From Prorocentrum cordatum (lineage: Eukaryota; Sar; Dinophyceae; Prorocentrales; Prorocentraceae): a DNA stretch of 59,773 nucleotides. Positions 29,039-39,000 of this stretch are shown one piece after another. Made by a program: the position numbers and the translations under genes. How positions within the stretch are numbered: the stretch's first letter is position 1; each line of letters begins with the position of its first letter. The notes beneath the pieces were generated by a model, which had not been told where the DNA came from, searched no databases, and saw nothing but the letters and a program-made list of their open reading frames with translations. The stretch covers positions 57,501 through 117,273 of the forward strand of contig CAUYUJ010000171.1 of NCBI GenBank assembly GCA_963575745.1, written 5' to 3'.

Positions 29039-29434
29039 CCTCCTCCTCCTCCTCCTTCTCCTCCTCCTCCTCCTCCGACTCTTCTCTCCTCCTCCTCCTC
29101 CTCCTCCTCCTCTTCTTCTTCTTCTTCTTCTTCGTCCTCCTCCTCCTCCTCCTCCTCCTCCCTCCTCCTCCTCCTCCTCCTCCTCCTCCTCCCTCCTCCT
29201 CCTCCTCCTCCTCCTCCTCCTCCTCCTCCTCCTCCTCCTCCTCCTCCTCCTCCTCCTCCTCCTCCTCCTCCTCCTCCTCCTCCTCCTCCCCTCCTCCTCC
29301 TCCTCCTCCTCCTCCTCCTCCTCCTCCTCCTCCTCCTCCTCCTCCTCCTCCTCCTCCTCCTCCTCCTCCTCCTCCCTCCTCCTCCTCCTCCTCCTCCTCC
29401 TCCTCCTCCTCCTCCTCCTCCTCCTCCTCCTCCC
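29039..29434. repeat. CCT array, about 395 bp
   Basis: Almost pure CCT with a TTCTTCTTC segment near 29112-29133. Long homopolymeric frames on both strands are artefacts. Confidence 0.95.
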
Positions 29435-29863
29435 CACGAAAAGAAAGCGGCACGCACTCTCCACGCGGTCTCTCCCGAGCTGCGCATCGAAGCTGCCCAG
29501 TTCCAGCATCCAGACAGGAATAATGCCAGTCGGACTGCGCACGGGAATGCTGTTCCCCACTGGTGTCCCACATTGCCAACGAGGGGAGACACCAGCTGCC
29601 ACGGTGGCAAGACGCATGCCTGAAGGTGTGCAGAGGAGGAACAAAAATACCCTTGCGTACCCCTGCGGCAGAAGACCCTAAACAGCTTTATGCTTTATAC
29701 GGCTTCGATGGGGACCACGATGGAGGTTTACGATGGGGGGCCTACGGGGGGCCACGGGAAAAACCAGGAGGCCGCGTCGCCCCAACCGGATTCCGCATCG
29801 GGCAGTCCGCCGATCCGCTCCGAGGAGCAGTTGCACAGCACCCTTGCAGGCAACCTGCCAGGT
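29435..29863. other. no gene recognised
   Basis: Mixed sequence between CCT and GGA blocks. Plus frames include GDTSCHGG-like and TPAAEDPKQLYALYGFDGDH stretches but no domain is identifiable. Confidence 0.4.
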
Positions 29864-30190
29864 GGAGGAGGAGGAGGAGGAGGAGGAGGAGGAGGAGGAG
29901 CAGAAGGAGGAGCAGAAGGAGGAGGAGGAGGGAGGAGGAGGAGGAGGAGGCTCAGGGAGGAGAAGGCGAGGCGAGGAGGAGGGATGGCGGCGAAGGGTGG
30001 AGAGCGGAAGAGCGGAGGAGGGGTGAGGGTGCCGTGCGCCTGCTGCTGCTCCTCCTCCCAGCTTCTCTTACTTCTCTTCCTCCTCCTCCTCCTCCTCCTT
30101 CTCTTCCTCCTCCTCTTCCTCGTCCTCCTTCTGATATACCGTCGCACTCCTCCTCCTCCTCCTCCTCCTCCTCCTCCTCCTAATCCTGTT
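29864..30190. repeat. GGA array then CCT array
   Basis: GGA repeats (29864-29960) and CCT repeats (30055-30182) face each other across about 95 bp, forming a loose purine/pyrimidine inverted repeat. Confidence 0.9.
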
Positions 30191-30607
30191 TCTTCGTCTC
30201 CTCCCCCCCTCCCCCAAGCATCCTCGTCCCTTTTTTTTTTCTCCTCGCCACCATCCTCCACCCATCACCCACCTCCCCCCCCGGGGCAGGACTGGCGCAG
30301 AAGGACTCTACCTGCCTACGTGCGCCAATCCATGACAAGTGCGCTCCACGACCCGCAGCGCAACTGCTCGCAAGTGACCTGGTCCGCCGTGGGGGCTTCC
30401 CGATCCATCACGTCGTGGCAAGCATGTGATCTTCGGACGTTTGCGAGCCCGCACTCTCGGCGAGCGCGCTCGGCGAGGTCCTGGCCAGGCGTGCCCTGGG
30501 CCCAGGAGGGGCGAATGCGCGCTCAACTAAGTTTGGGGTGCGTCAATTCTGTAGTCGACCCCCTGCCCGAAGGATGGATAGGGCGAGAGCCTTTTCGCAG
30601 CGCAATC
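30191..30607. other. no confident feature
   Basis: GC-rich sequence downstream, on the minus strand, of the coding-like fragment at 30608. It may contain further decayed parts of it, but frames are broken. Confidence 0.4.
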
Positions 30608-30860
30608 GTCCCTCAGTGAGGGTTTGACCACGGATAGGGCTCGCCTAAGATGATCCGCGAGAACTGGTCGGGATTCACCAGGTTCATGGGAATCTTGCGG
30701 GCGAACATGAAGGACGAATTCCTTAGCACCCACAGAGCCCTGTCCGTGGCAGCCAGAAAGTGGGCCGGATGCCAGAGACCAGCAAGCACACACCACCGCC
30801 CCTCAGTTTGGGACTCCAGAGGTATGAGTCGCGGCCAACGAACACCAGGAAAACAATCAG
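30608..30860 (-). pseudogene. coding-like fragment of unknown family
   Basis: One minus frame reads VRWPRLIPLESQTEGRWCVL, AGLWHPAHFLAATDRALWVL, RNSSFMFARKIPMNLVNPDQ and FSRIILGEPYPWSNPH before a TGA near 30617. Residue use is balanced, with W, F, M and N typical of folded proteins and unlike the low-complexity frames nearby. No ATG-started frame of useful length covers it, so it is probably an exon or relic. I do not recognise the family. Confidence 0.45.
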
Positions 30861-30949
30861 AGGTGAGTTATTGTGTTTCGAACGCCCTACCAGGCAAATC
30901 GGGAAGGAGGGTCCAGGCGGCCTGGTCGAGCAGGCGGGTTTCTGAAGCG

Positions 30950-31334
30950 CACGTCCTGCATGAATCGCGAAGAAGTCTCGAACGACAGCTCGATTCCCAA
31001 ATCAATCGTAAGGAAATCCACAGCGAGAGTGTCTCCTGAATGTCGAGGGCGCGGCATCTGAATAAAATGAAAGGGAGTCCCACGCGAGAACACGATTCCT
31101 GAATCAATTGTGAGGAGGTCCCGCGCGAGAGCGCGATTGGGGAACACATTGTGAGGAAATATCGGGCGCGAGCCGTTGCTGTTGTACTTCGGGGGCCAAC
31201 AACGCAGATTGAGGAGGAAGACTTCCCCTGATGAAAAAAGATTGCGAGCCCTGGGAAGGGCATTTCAATCGAAAAAGCACATACGTTACCAGAGGGGAGA
31301 TCAACTATACATATTCTTTGGACAGTGAGAGTTC

Positions 31335-31393
<59 letters not shown>

Positions 31394-31395
31394 AA
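30950..31395. repeat. composite satellite, partial copy (right part)
   Basis: Units with GAATCGCGAAGAAGTC, GAGAGCGCGATT and TGAGGA lead to GAGCCGTTGCTGTTGTACTT, TTGCGAGCCCTGGGAAGGGC, then an AACAACAAC array (31334-31393). This matches the 3' end of the unit at 16274 plus the AAC block that starts the next unit. It stops there and lacks the TAAGACTGTTCGCCC lead. Confidence 0.75.
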
Positions 31396-31459
31396 CAGCC
31401 TGCAGCCTCGAGACCTCTTCGCGACGAAAGGGATCGGGGAGAGGAGAAGGATGGGAGAA

Positions 31460-31600
31460 GGAGGAGGAGGAGGAGGAGGAAAAAGAGGAGGAGGAGAAGG
31501 AACATAGGGAAAACGAGGAGGAGGAGGAGGAGGAGGAGGAGGAGGAGGAGGAGGAGGAGGAGAAGGAACACAAGGAACACGAGGAGGAGGCCGTTGTGAG
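31460..31600. repeat. GGA array
   Basis: GGA with AAAGAG and GGAACATAGG interruptions; GAAGGAACA(T/C)A(G/A)GG(A/G)A occurs twice (31497 and 31562), marking an internal duplication. Confidence 0.9.
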
Positions 31601-31762
31601 CGGCTGCCGGTCTCCGAGGATGGCCCGAGCGCTCGCAGCCGGGGTAGCAGGAGAGCACCGCCGAGAGCTGCCAGGCCACGTGGGCGCCGTCGGCGCCCAG
31701 GGGGTCGCCCCAGGTCTCGAAGGTTCGGCACGATCGGGTCGGGCGAAAGGGGGGGATAGCCA

Positions 31763-32018
31763 AGGGGGGGTTTGAGAATCAGCTCGCGTACCCAGATGGT
31801 CTGGTACCGGAAATTTTCGGTAGCGATTTCGACGCACCCTGAATTTCGGTAGCGACCGGATCTTCGTTTGAGGGCGTTGAAATAGCGGATTTCAGAACGC
31901 TCTGATACTGGTATTGGGCGCTACATTTCGGTATTTCGGTAGCGACCGATCTCTGCGGAGCGCTACCGGAAATTTTCGGTAGCGGACCATCAGGGGGGGG
32001 TTTGAGAATCAGCTCGCG
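31763..32018. mobile_element. fold-back segment between 25-bp direct repeats
   Basis: GGGGGGGTTTGAGAATCAGC with TCGCG occurs at 31764-31788 and again at 31994-32018. Between them, TACCGGAAATTTTCGGTAGC occurs at both ends and inverted GGTAGCGACCG words in the middle. This could be an element with a long target duplication or a product of recombination. Confidence 0.55.
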
Positions 32019-32204
32019 CAGCCGACTTTCCCGGCGCCTCCCGGCGCCAGAGGCGGCCCATGCGTCGAGGAACGGGCCCCTCGGTGGGGCCGAAACCGGC
32101 TGCGTGCAGCAAATTTCGTACCCCCCCCCCTTTAATAATTCCCCCCCTGTCGCCCGACCCGACACGAGCCCTGGGTCTCCGTCAGGAACTTGTCGGAGGC
32201 CTGC

Positions 32205-32227
32205 CCTCTCCTCCTCGTCGCCGTCGC

Positions 32228-32277
<50 letters not shown>

Positions 32278-32435
32278 TCGTCGTCGTCGTCGTTTTTCGC
32301 GGGTTTTTCGGGGCCGCGGGGGACCCAACCTGGGCGCGCCAGCCGCTGCTCCTGCTTCGGTCTCAGCCATCTGGGGACCCATCTGTGCCCGCACCAAAGG
32401 TCACTCCGGCGAAAGGTCACTCTTACGTCTAGTCG

Positions 32436-32489
<54 letters not shown>
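32205..32489. repeat. two GTC arrays
   Basis: GTCGTCGTC at 32205-32293 and 32426-32489, separated by about 130 bp of mixed sequence. These match the GAC arrays elsewhere, on the opposite strand. Confidence 0.95.
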
Positions 32490-33534
32490 CCGGGCGGAGG
32501 CCGGCCATCGCCAGCGCGCTCGCCCAACGCACCGCGGGAGGTCCGAGGAGCAGCGGCATCGGCATCCAAGGTCGAGGGGATTCTGTCTGATTGCCGCACT
32601 TTGTGACAGCTAGGGGGCAAATCAGTGACTCGACGGCGAAGCAATCGGCGCGCCAGAGGCGTCCCAACCGTGAGCCGCGCCAAACGCGCGCCGAGCATGC
32701 AAACGCAAGCAAGCTGGAGACGTCAATTGCGCTCCACGTGCGCGCCAAATGCGTGCCAATGAACCAATCGTGGACCTAGGTGGCCTCACACGAGTCAAAG
32801 CAGCATACACACATGTACATACTCATAGATGTGTAGATATACCTATGTATGTGTATAGCTCGCCCCGTCTACCAAACTCTACCTCCAGATTGCTGTAGAT
32901 CTGAGTGCTACCCTCCACCCCCCTCCAAGTACTTACCTTCCCGTTTTCCTTAGACTTCATTCCTTCTTCATCGTCGCTTTTCCTCTTCCCCTTCTCCCTA
33001 GTGTTCTTTCCCTTATCGGTTCTTTCTAATGTTCAGTGTTTCCGTCTACTCCATCCCCTTCCTCCTCCCCTTTTCCCCCATCGCTCTCTCACTCATGTAT
33101 CCTTGTCCGTATCTTCTCTCCCCATCTGTGTTGGACATGGGGTGAGTAGGGGAGGAGGACGAAGAATACGAATGGAGAAGGAGGAGAAAATGATTGGAGG
33201 AGGGCGGTGGTTCGAGAATGAATGACAAAGATGCTCCACCCGGCTTTGGCGATCGTCTCAGAAGCGACCCGCAAGACGTTTGAGGCTTGTGGCGCGTTAA
33301 TATATCAACAAAAAATAACATATGATGGGCGCAAGACTGCGAAGGTGTGTGCTGTCTGCTGTCATGTGTTATATGGTGCCATTTGTTGTTTGTCCTTTTG
33401 TCTCTCCAGTCCTGTTTCCTGCCTCCTGTCTACTGTCTGGTAAAGGGGCCCCGCCGCGTCACCAAACAGCCAACGGGGGAGGTGAACCTCAAATCCAGGC
33501 TGCTCCGGGCCACCCCAGGATTCTTATGGTGACG
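32490..33534. other. no gene recognised
   Basis: Includes an A/T-rich run with ACATGTACATA and GTATGTGTATA words at 32800-32860, a T/C-rich stretch to 33120 and mixed sequence to 33534. Frames are short and without motifs. Confidence 0.5.
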
Positions 33535-33870
33535 CCACCGCGCGGCCAAAACGACCCGAGAGGCCTCCAAGATTGCCCGACGAGGCCCCGAAGAGAACCG
33601 CAGGAGGCCAAGACGGCCAAAGATGGACCCAAAATGTCCCACGATGGTCCCAAGACGGCCCAAGACGCCGCCAGGACGGCCCAAGAGGCCTCCAAGAGGC
33701 CTCCCAAGAGGGCCCCACGAACCAAACATCAACGATGTTCCTGACGTTTTGGAAGGTTTTGGGCCTTCTCGCCTTTTCGGCTTTCCGACGCTCCGAAACG
33801 GACCAAAATGTTCCCAAAATCGCCCCACGACGGCCCTAGAAGCTTCCATAAAGGCACAAGAGGCCTCTCT
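33535..33870. repeat. CCAAGACGGCC-type array, second locus
   Basis: Same repeat type as 27343-28460, including an embedded segment (33722-33830) with AACGATGTTCCTGACG, CTTTTCGGCTTTCCGACG and CCCAAAATCGCCCC. Confidence 0.7.
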
Positions 33871-33871
33871 C

Positions 33872-33882
33872 TTTCTCTTTTT

Positions 33883-33933
<51 letters not shown>

Positions 33934-34200
33934 ATCTCTGTCTCATGTTGTTTCTAAGCCTCTCTTTTTCTCTTCGTTTTTTTTTTTGGTCTCTCTCTCT
34001 CTCTCTCTCTCTCTCCCTCTTTGTCTTTCTCTCTCTCTCTCTCCTTCCCTCTCTCTCTCTCTCCCTCCCTCCCTCCGTCTCTTTCTCCTTCTCGCCCTTT
34101 CTCTCTCGCTCTCTCTCTCTCTCTCTCTCCCTCTCTCTTCCTAGTTTTTTCTCGTTCGCCTCCACTCTCCCCCGCCGTCCCTCGCCCTCCCTTTCTCTTT
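33872..34200. repeat. CT dinucleotide-rich tract
   Basis: TCTCTCTC runs interrupted by T-rich stretches over about 330 bp. Not coding. Confidence 0.95.
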
Positions 34201-34683
34201 TCTCCATCTGCATTTTCACCCAGGCGCTCTCTCACCTGCAAACGTCGCCGCCGCAGTGGCCGAGCGCGCGCCGAGCTAGAAGACAACCCGAGCGACGGCG
34301 GCAGGCGCATCGCTTTGAAGCTGCTACTTCGCGGCGTCGCGCTGGCGTCGCGCTGCAGAATCGCGCGCGGGCAGGAAGGCGCGCTTGATAATAAGGCAGC
34401 GGCGCAGCGACGCGCACCGACGGCGCCCCTACGTTCTCGCTCCCACCCGCCAGCGACATCTCTGCCCCAAGCAATTCGGGCGCTTCTGAACGCATCGTCA
34501 TCCGTTGGCTCCCGCGTCCGTCGGCGCGGCGTCATCCGTTGGCTCCCGCTCCCTTCCCTCCTCTTTTCGTTGGCAAGGCACCGCAGCTCCGAGGCCGCTC
34601 CGGGCCCCCCGCGGCGGGCTGCAGCGGCGCCGCCGAAATCGGCGGCACGTGGGCGGCGTGCGCGCGCGCGAGGGACGCGAGTT
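34201..34683. other. no confident feature
   Basis: GC-rich; a frame with LEDNPSDGGRRIALKLLLRG at about 34275 looks mildly protein-like but has no recognisable domain. TCATCCGTTGGCTCCCGC is repeated at 34497 and 34530. Confidence 0.35.
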
Positions 34684-34892
34684 TGGACGCCCGACATGGG
34701 TACCGAAAGAATGGGTACGATGCCCAACAACAAATGTTGTCCCAAGCCAACAGCGGCCGCTGTTGGGCAGGCGGCCTTCTGTCTCGAATGGACACAGGCC
34801 GCGGCGGCGCGGACAGCGGATTTTGTTCAAAATGAACAGGAACTGCTGTTGGGCACCGTACCCATTGTTTCCGTGCCCATCTCGGGCGTCCA
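34684..34892. mobile_element. MITE family D, copy 2
   Basis: Same ends and centre as 3417-3629: TTTGGACGCCCGACATGGGT, CAACAGCGGCCGCTGTTGGG and CATCTCGGGCGTCCAAA. GCGAG on the left and ACGAG on the right may be a 5-bp target duplication. Confidence 0.85.
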
Positions 34893-35347
34893 AAACGAGG
34901 AGGGCCAGCGGGGAGTCGAACTGTGCTTCGCCCTCGTGCGTCCGAGTTTGGCAAGGCCCCTTCCCCGGTCGCCCGCGCCGCCGCCGCGTCGCCGCCGTCG
35001 CGGCGGGCCGCTCCTGGCTGGACGTGGGCCGCCGGGGCCTCGCACGGCGCGGCGGCCGCCCGCGCCTTCGCCCCGCGGGCGCAGCGGCGCGGGCGCGGTC
35101 GCGGGGGCGACGGTGACGGGCAGAGCGCCGCGGGGAGGCCCGCGGGGCAAGCGGCGCGCGACGCTCCGTCGGCCGGCGGCGGCGCCCCGCGACGGCGCGG
35201 CCGCGCGGCCTGCCCCCGAGAGGGGGGATGGCCGCATCGTGAGGAAGACGCTCGCGAAGCGGCCCGCGCAGAGGAAGACGGCGAAGACTTCGCGCGAGGC
35301 GCGGAACGAAGACGGCGACATCTCGGGAGGGGAGACTCGTGGCGAGC
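34893..35347. other. very GC-rich segment 5' of the transposase relic
   Basis: Nearly all frames are open because of base composition. It may contain the 5' part of the transposon, but no terminal repeat or protein motif is visible. Confidence 0.4.
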
Positions 35348-35765
35348 ATGACGTTGAAGGACTTGCACAAGATGAGCGACGAGAGCATCGTGGACGTGCT
35401 GATCGGCGACGGCGTTCTGCAGGACATGACTGGACGGCAGTGCTCTTGCTGCGGGCGCGGCGCCCCCGGACCTCTCAAGCTATTTGAAGGACGGGGCAGG
35501 CGGTGCAGGCGCGGCGCGAAGAAGCGCCAAAAGCTGGTCCTGCCGCGCGCCGAGCACTTGATCTCCAAGGTCGGGAATGGGCCCCAACAGACCCCTCTCC
35601 AAGATCGGGCGGCGGCGGTGCACTGCGCCATCCCGAGCGCCCCCCCAGTCCACGGCCCACTGCCTGACAGGCCCGAGGCACAAGACGATCGGGGACATCT
35701 GCCGCGCGAGCGACATGGCCCGCAGCCTCTGCGCGCGGGAGATGGAGAAGTCTAAAACAGGGCTA

Positions 35766-35896
35766 GGATCGGGATAAATTGCTCCAGAGCGTTCCGGAGC
35801 GCTCTCAGAGCGTTCCGGAAAGCTCTGGAGCGGCCGCGGCGCCCAATACATCCTCCAAACCCGCCGATTCTCAGAGATTTCGAGCTATCCCGATCC
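35766..35896. mobile_element. short fold-back insertion in the transposase relic
   Basis: 131 bp bounded by GGATCGGGATA and TATCCCGATCC. Inside, GCTCCAGAGCGTTCCGG faces CCGGAAAGCTCTGGAGC. It separates the HKTIGD part from the DVEAD part of the transposase. It may be a MITE or, less likely, an intron-like segment. Confidence 0.65.
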
Positions 35897-36110
35897 GATT
35901 TTGTCCCGATCTTCGCGTCGTTTTAAAGTCCGTTGAGGTCGGCAGTGAATCGGGCAACGGGACGCGGCGCGACGTCGAGGCGGACCGGACGAGGTCGACC
36001 TCGAGAAGGCCATCGTCGGTGACGACGGCCCGCCGCCGCAGGAAGCCACGGCGGCTCGGGAGCAGTGGTGCGGCGTTCAGTAGCGGGGGGGGGTCCGCGC
36101 GCGCTTATCT

Positions 36111-36303
36111 CGGGAGCGGCCAAGAGGGGGGTGTCCAAGAAGGGGGGGTGCAAATCATGACCGGCGGCATGTGCGCGGCCCAGCGGGGGGGCCAGGGACG
36201 TAATGAAATAAGAAGGGGCGCCATGAAATCTGGGGAAAAATCATGGCCCCCGCCATGATATCCACCCCCCCCTAGTCATCACCCCCCTCTTTTCCGCCCC
36301 CGA
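36111..36303. mobile_element. MITE family C, copy 4, with perfect 8-bp target duplication
   Basis: 193 bp from CGGGAGCGGCCAAGAGGGGG to CACCCCCCTCTTTTCCGCCC plus CCGA, with 23-bp ends matching at about 20 positions. GCTTATCT stands immediately before (36103-36110) and after (36304-36311). It splits the transposase relic, so the boundaries are independently supported. Eight-bp duplications occur in hAT and Merlin-type elements; which applies is not settled. Confidence 0.92.
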
Positions 36304-37019
36304 GCTTATCTTGACGCAGCCCGTTCCGCGGGCGCCCGGGCCAGGGAGAAGTTTGCGCGGAAGCACCTCCAGAGCCGCAGCGTCGCTCTCCACGCGGGCG
36401 GCGCCCGCACCTGCAAGCTCAAGATATCCGGGATGATTCGCGACCGCGTGGTTCACGCGAAGAAGAAGAAGCCGAAGGACCAGAAAGGGAGCCCAGTCAA
36501 GCGCTACGGGAAGGCCGCGGACCCCCCCCCCGAAGCACGCCCAATAATTCAAGCACATCGCCCCTGGAATGCAAAGGGCGGCGATGTGCATGGGGGGCGC
36601 GCGGGTGGTCGACCGCTTCCGGCAGCTTCTGCGTGGCTACCTGAAGTGCAGGTCTGGGGCCGTTGGCAGCGCGCCCTTGCGGAATCGCATTCGGTCTGAT
36701 CATCGGCGGGCCCATTGGCATCGGGAGGGCGACTCGTAGTCAAAGGCGGGCGAGATGCCGAAGCTTCTGGGCACGCGAGCGCAGCCTCGCGGCGGGGCAT
36801 CGGCATCGCCCGCGCGCGGGCGGCAGCGCAGACGATCGGCGTCGTCGCAAGGCGCAGGCGTTAGCATGGAGAGGGGCCCGCTGTTGCAGGACATTGGATT
36901 GCGCCGATCTGCGCATGGGAAGGGCGCGAAATGCTCCAATGATTTCGGGAACATCCGCAAATAATGCAATGCTGGGAAGGGAAATGCACATTCGCTGCTC
37001 TTAGGTATCAAGGCTATAG

Positions 37020-38590
37020 ACCAACTGTTTATCCCAAACATTAAAAACGCAGAACGCACCCCTCACGGGGTTCGCATGTGTCAGAGCTAATGAAACACGA
37101 TGATTTCGAGATGTTTCCAGGCATAGAATGCCCCCTCACAGGGCTCGTAGGTGCCAAGGGAAAACAAATATGGGTTCAAACCGTTTTCGAATACAAAACA
37201 CACCCCTCGCAGGGTTCGTAGGTGTCAGGCCCTCAGAATACAATGGTTGATTAGAGGTTCTAGAATGCGGAACACACACACCACAGGGCTCGTAGGCCTT
37301 AGGGCTAAACAATACACTGGCTTTTGAAGATTTGCAAACACAGGACTCACACACCACATGGATCTATTTTTGAAGGTGGGCGAACACAGAACGCACCTTT
37401 CAGAAGGTTCGTAAGTGTGAGAGCTACAGAACACAAAGTTCGTTCAACTATTCCTGCACAGTGGCATGCGCGAGATCCATCCAGGATGTCTTGAGAAATT
37501 GCGAAACAATCATCAATCTTCTATTTTTTGTTGTAATGTAAGAACGTACGTTTACAGCCTGACCCCTACGAACCCCTTGATGGTAGCAGTCTGTTGTTTG
37601 AGGTATCCTAACATTATTTAATCTGGCATCTGCAAAACCTGCGGGGTGCACTCTGGGAGCCCAACAATGACAACACAATGTTTTCACGTCGCATGTCACG
37701 GAACCCTGTGATGTCATTCGTTTGTTTGTCGTAGGTTTGCGGAAACATGTGGTTTCATTGAACTGCTTGTGTGTTGTTGTTTTTGCTGCGCCTGTATGAT
37801 TTCATCAACGCCGCCGGCGGCGGATCAGATCCGCCCAATATCGCCTGGGGCCAACAATGCAAGAAAAGACAAAACAACTCAATGAAATCACGAGGTTCCC
37901 AAAAACATATGACAAAACAAACTGGATGAAACTACAAGGTTTCGCGACATGTGATGCGAACGCGATGTGTTTTCATGGCTTTGGGGTTGCCAGAAGGCAC
38001 CCCTCACAGGTTTCATGGCTGCCATATATGAAAAGAAAAAACTTCGTTACAACATAAAACAAATCAGGAAACACATTGCAACCAGCACAAGGATCGAAGG
38101 GGTCATGATTGGGATCAACAAAGTGCCTGAAGTATGCTATATGTTGTTGTTTTGTTTTGGACGTTTTGGCGATATCCTGGATGAGGGGCGCAAGCGTAGC
38201 GTTGTATATACATATACATCTACCTTGTTTTTTGCACCCATGAGCCCTGCGAGGGGTGCGCTCTGTGTTCTAGACCATGAACACAACCAGTGTGTTTTCA
38301 GTTCTGACACCCACGAAAGCTGTGAATGTGCATTCTTTGCTCTCAAATCTTCAAAACACAATCCTGTTTTTTTTCAGCTTTCAGCTATGGCACCGACGAA
38401 CCACATGAGGGGTGAGTTCTGTGTTTTTAAGCCGTCAAGAGCCATTGTGCTTCTAAGGCATGACACCTACGAACCCTGTGAAGGTGTGTTCTGTACATTC
38501 CAACCTGCTTGTTATTACCACCTTGCGTTTTTAGCCCTGACACATACGATCCCCGTGGAGGGTGTTCTTCGGGTTATGTTAAATGCAAAT
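37020..38590. repeat. large decayed inverted repeat
   Basis: Left arm (37045-37440) carries repeated words such as GCACCCCTCACGGGGTTCG, CACAGGGCTCGTAGG and GGGTTCGTAGGTGTCAGG at about 75-80-bp spacing. The right arm (38220-38580) carries their complements: ATGAGCCCTGCGAGGGGTGC, CTGACACCCACGAAAGCTGT, GACACCTACGAACCCTGTGA. Inner parts also pair, for example GTTTCATTGAACTGCTTG (37750) with AACTCAATGAAATCACG (37877). The centre is near 37820. The region is A/T-richer than its neighbours. No transposase-like frame is seen. Confidence 0.65.
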
Positions 38591-38784
38591 GTAACCTTCC
38601 GGGTTAGGGGCCTGCTTCTTTCTGATTGAATGCGTTTTCCGGATTGCATGAATATGCCAGATCAACTTTCTCCAAATAGGCTTGCCTTATAGGAGTCCTA
38701 GCTCATCATACGAAAAATTGTCTTTAAGACCCCCCCCTTTTTCCAATGGCGCCCCCCATATCTCCAATGGCGCCCCCTTTCCTT

Positions 38785-39000
38785 TGGACGCCCGAAACTG
38801 GTACGGAAAAAAATTGTACAATGCCCAACAACAAATGTTGTCCCAAACCAACAGCGGCCGCTGTTGGGCAGGCGGCCTCCTGTCCCGAATGAACAATTAA
38901 CACAGGCCGCGGCGGCGTGGACAGCAAATCCGGTTCAGCAGGAGCAAGAACGGCTCTTGGGCACGGTGCCCATTCCTTCCGTGCCCACTTCGTGCGTGCA
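38785..39000. mobile_element. MITE family D, copy 3
   Basis: Diverged copy with TTTGGACGCCCGAAACTGGT, CAACAGCGGCCGCTGTTGGG and an eroded right end TTCGTGCGTGCAGA. CCTTTCC occurs directly before the left end and just after the right end, a possible target duplication. Confidence 0.8.

Larger units (their letters stand above)
35348..36739 (+). pseudogene. Merlin/IS1595-like (ISXO2-type) transposase relic
   Basis: From the ATG at 35348 the frame reads LHKMSDESIVDVLIGDG, then a zinc-ribbon-like CSCCGRG...GRRCRRG, then HLISKVGNGPQQTPL. A frameshift near 35640 leads to HKTIGDICRASDMARSL. After a 131-bp insertion come DVEAD (candidate first catalytic Asp, 35983-35985), EVDLEKAIVGDD and AREQWCGV. 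After a 193-bp MITE come KHLQSRSVALHAGGARTCKL, ISGMIRDRVVHAKKKK and VVDRFRQLLRGYLKCRSGAV, RNRIRSDHRRAHWHREGDS, ending at TAG 36737-36739. IS1595/Merlin transposases join a zinc ribbon to a DDE-type nuclease; these motifs fit from memory. The usual HTDGA appears as HAGGA (36391 on), so the second catalytic Asp seems replaced by Gly. Frameshifts, insertions and this change show it is inactive. Confidence 0.75.

Noticed and set aside
28724-29681. Several 230-306-codon frames
   Set aside because: Same artefact of the CCT array at 29039-29434.
37020-38590. CRISPR-like array from regularly spaced repeats
   Set aside because: Subrepeats are diverged, 75-80 bp apart, present in inverted arms, and there is no conserved repeat with unique spacers or any cas-like gene.
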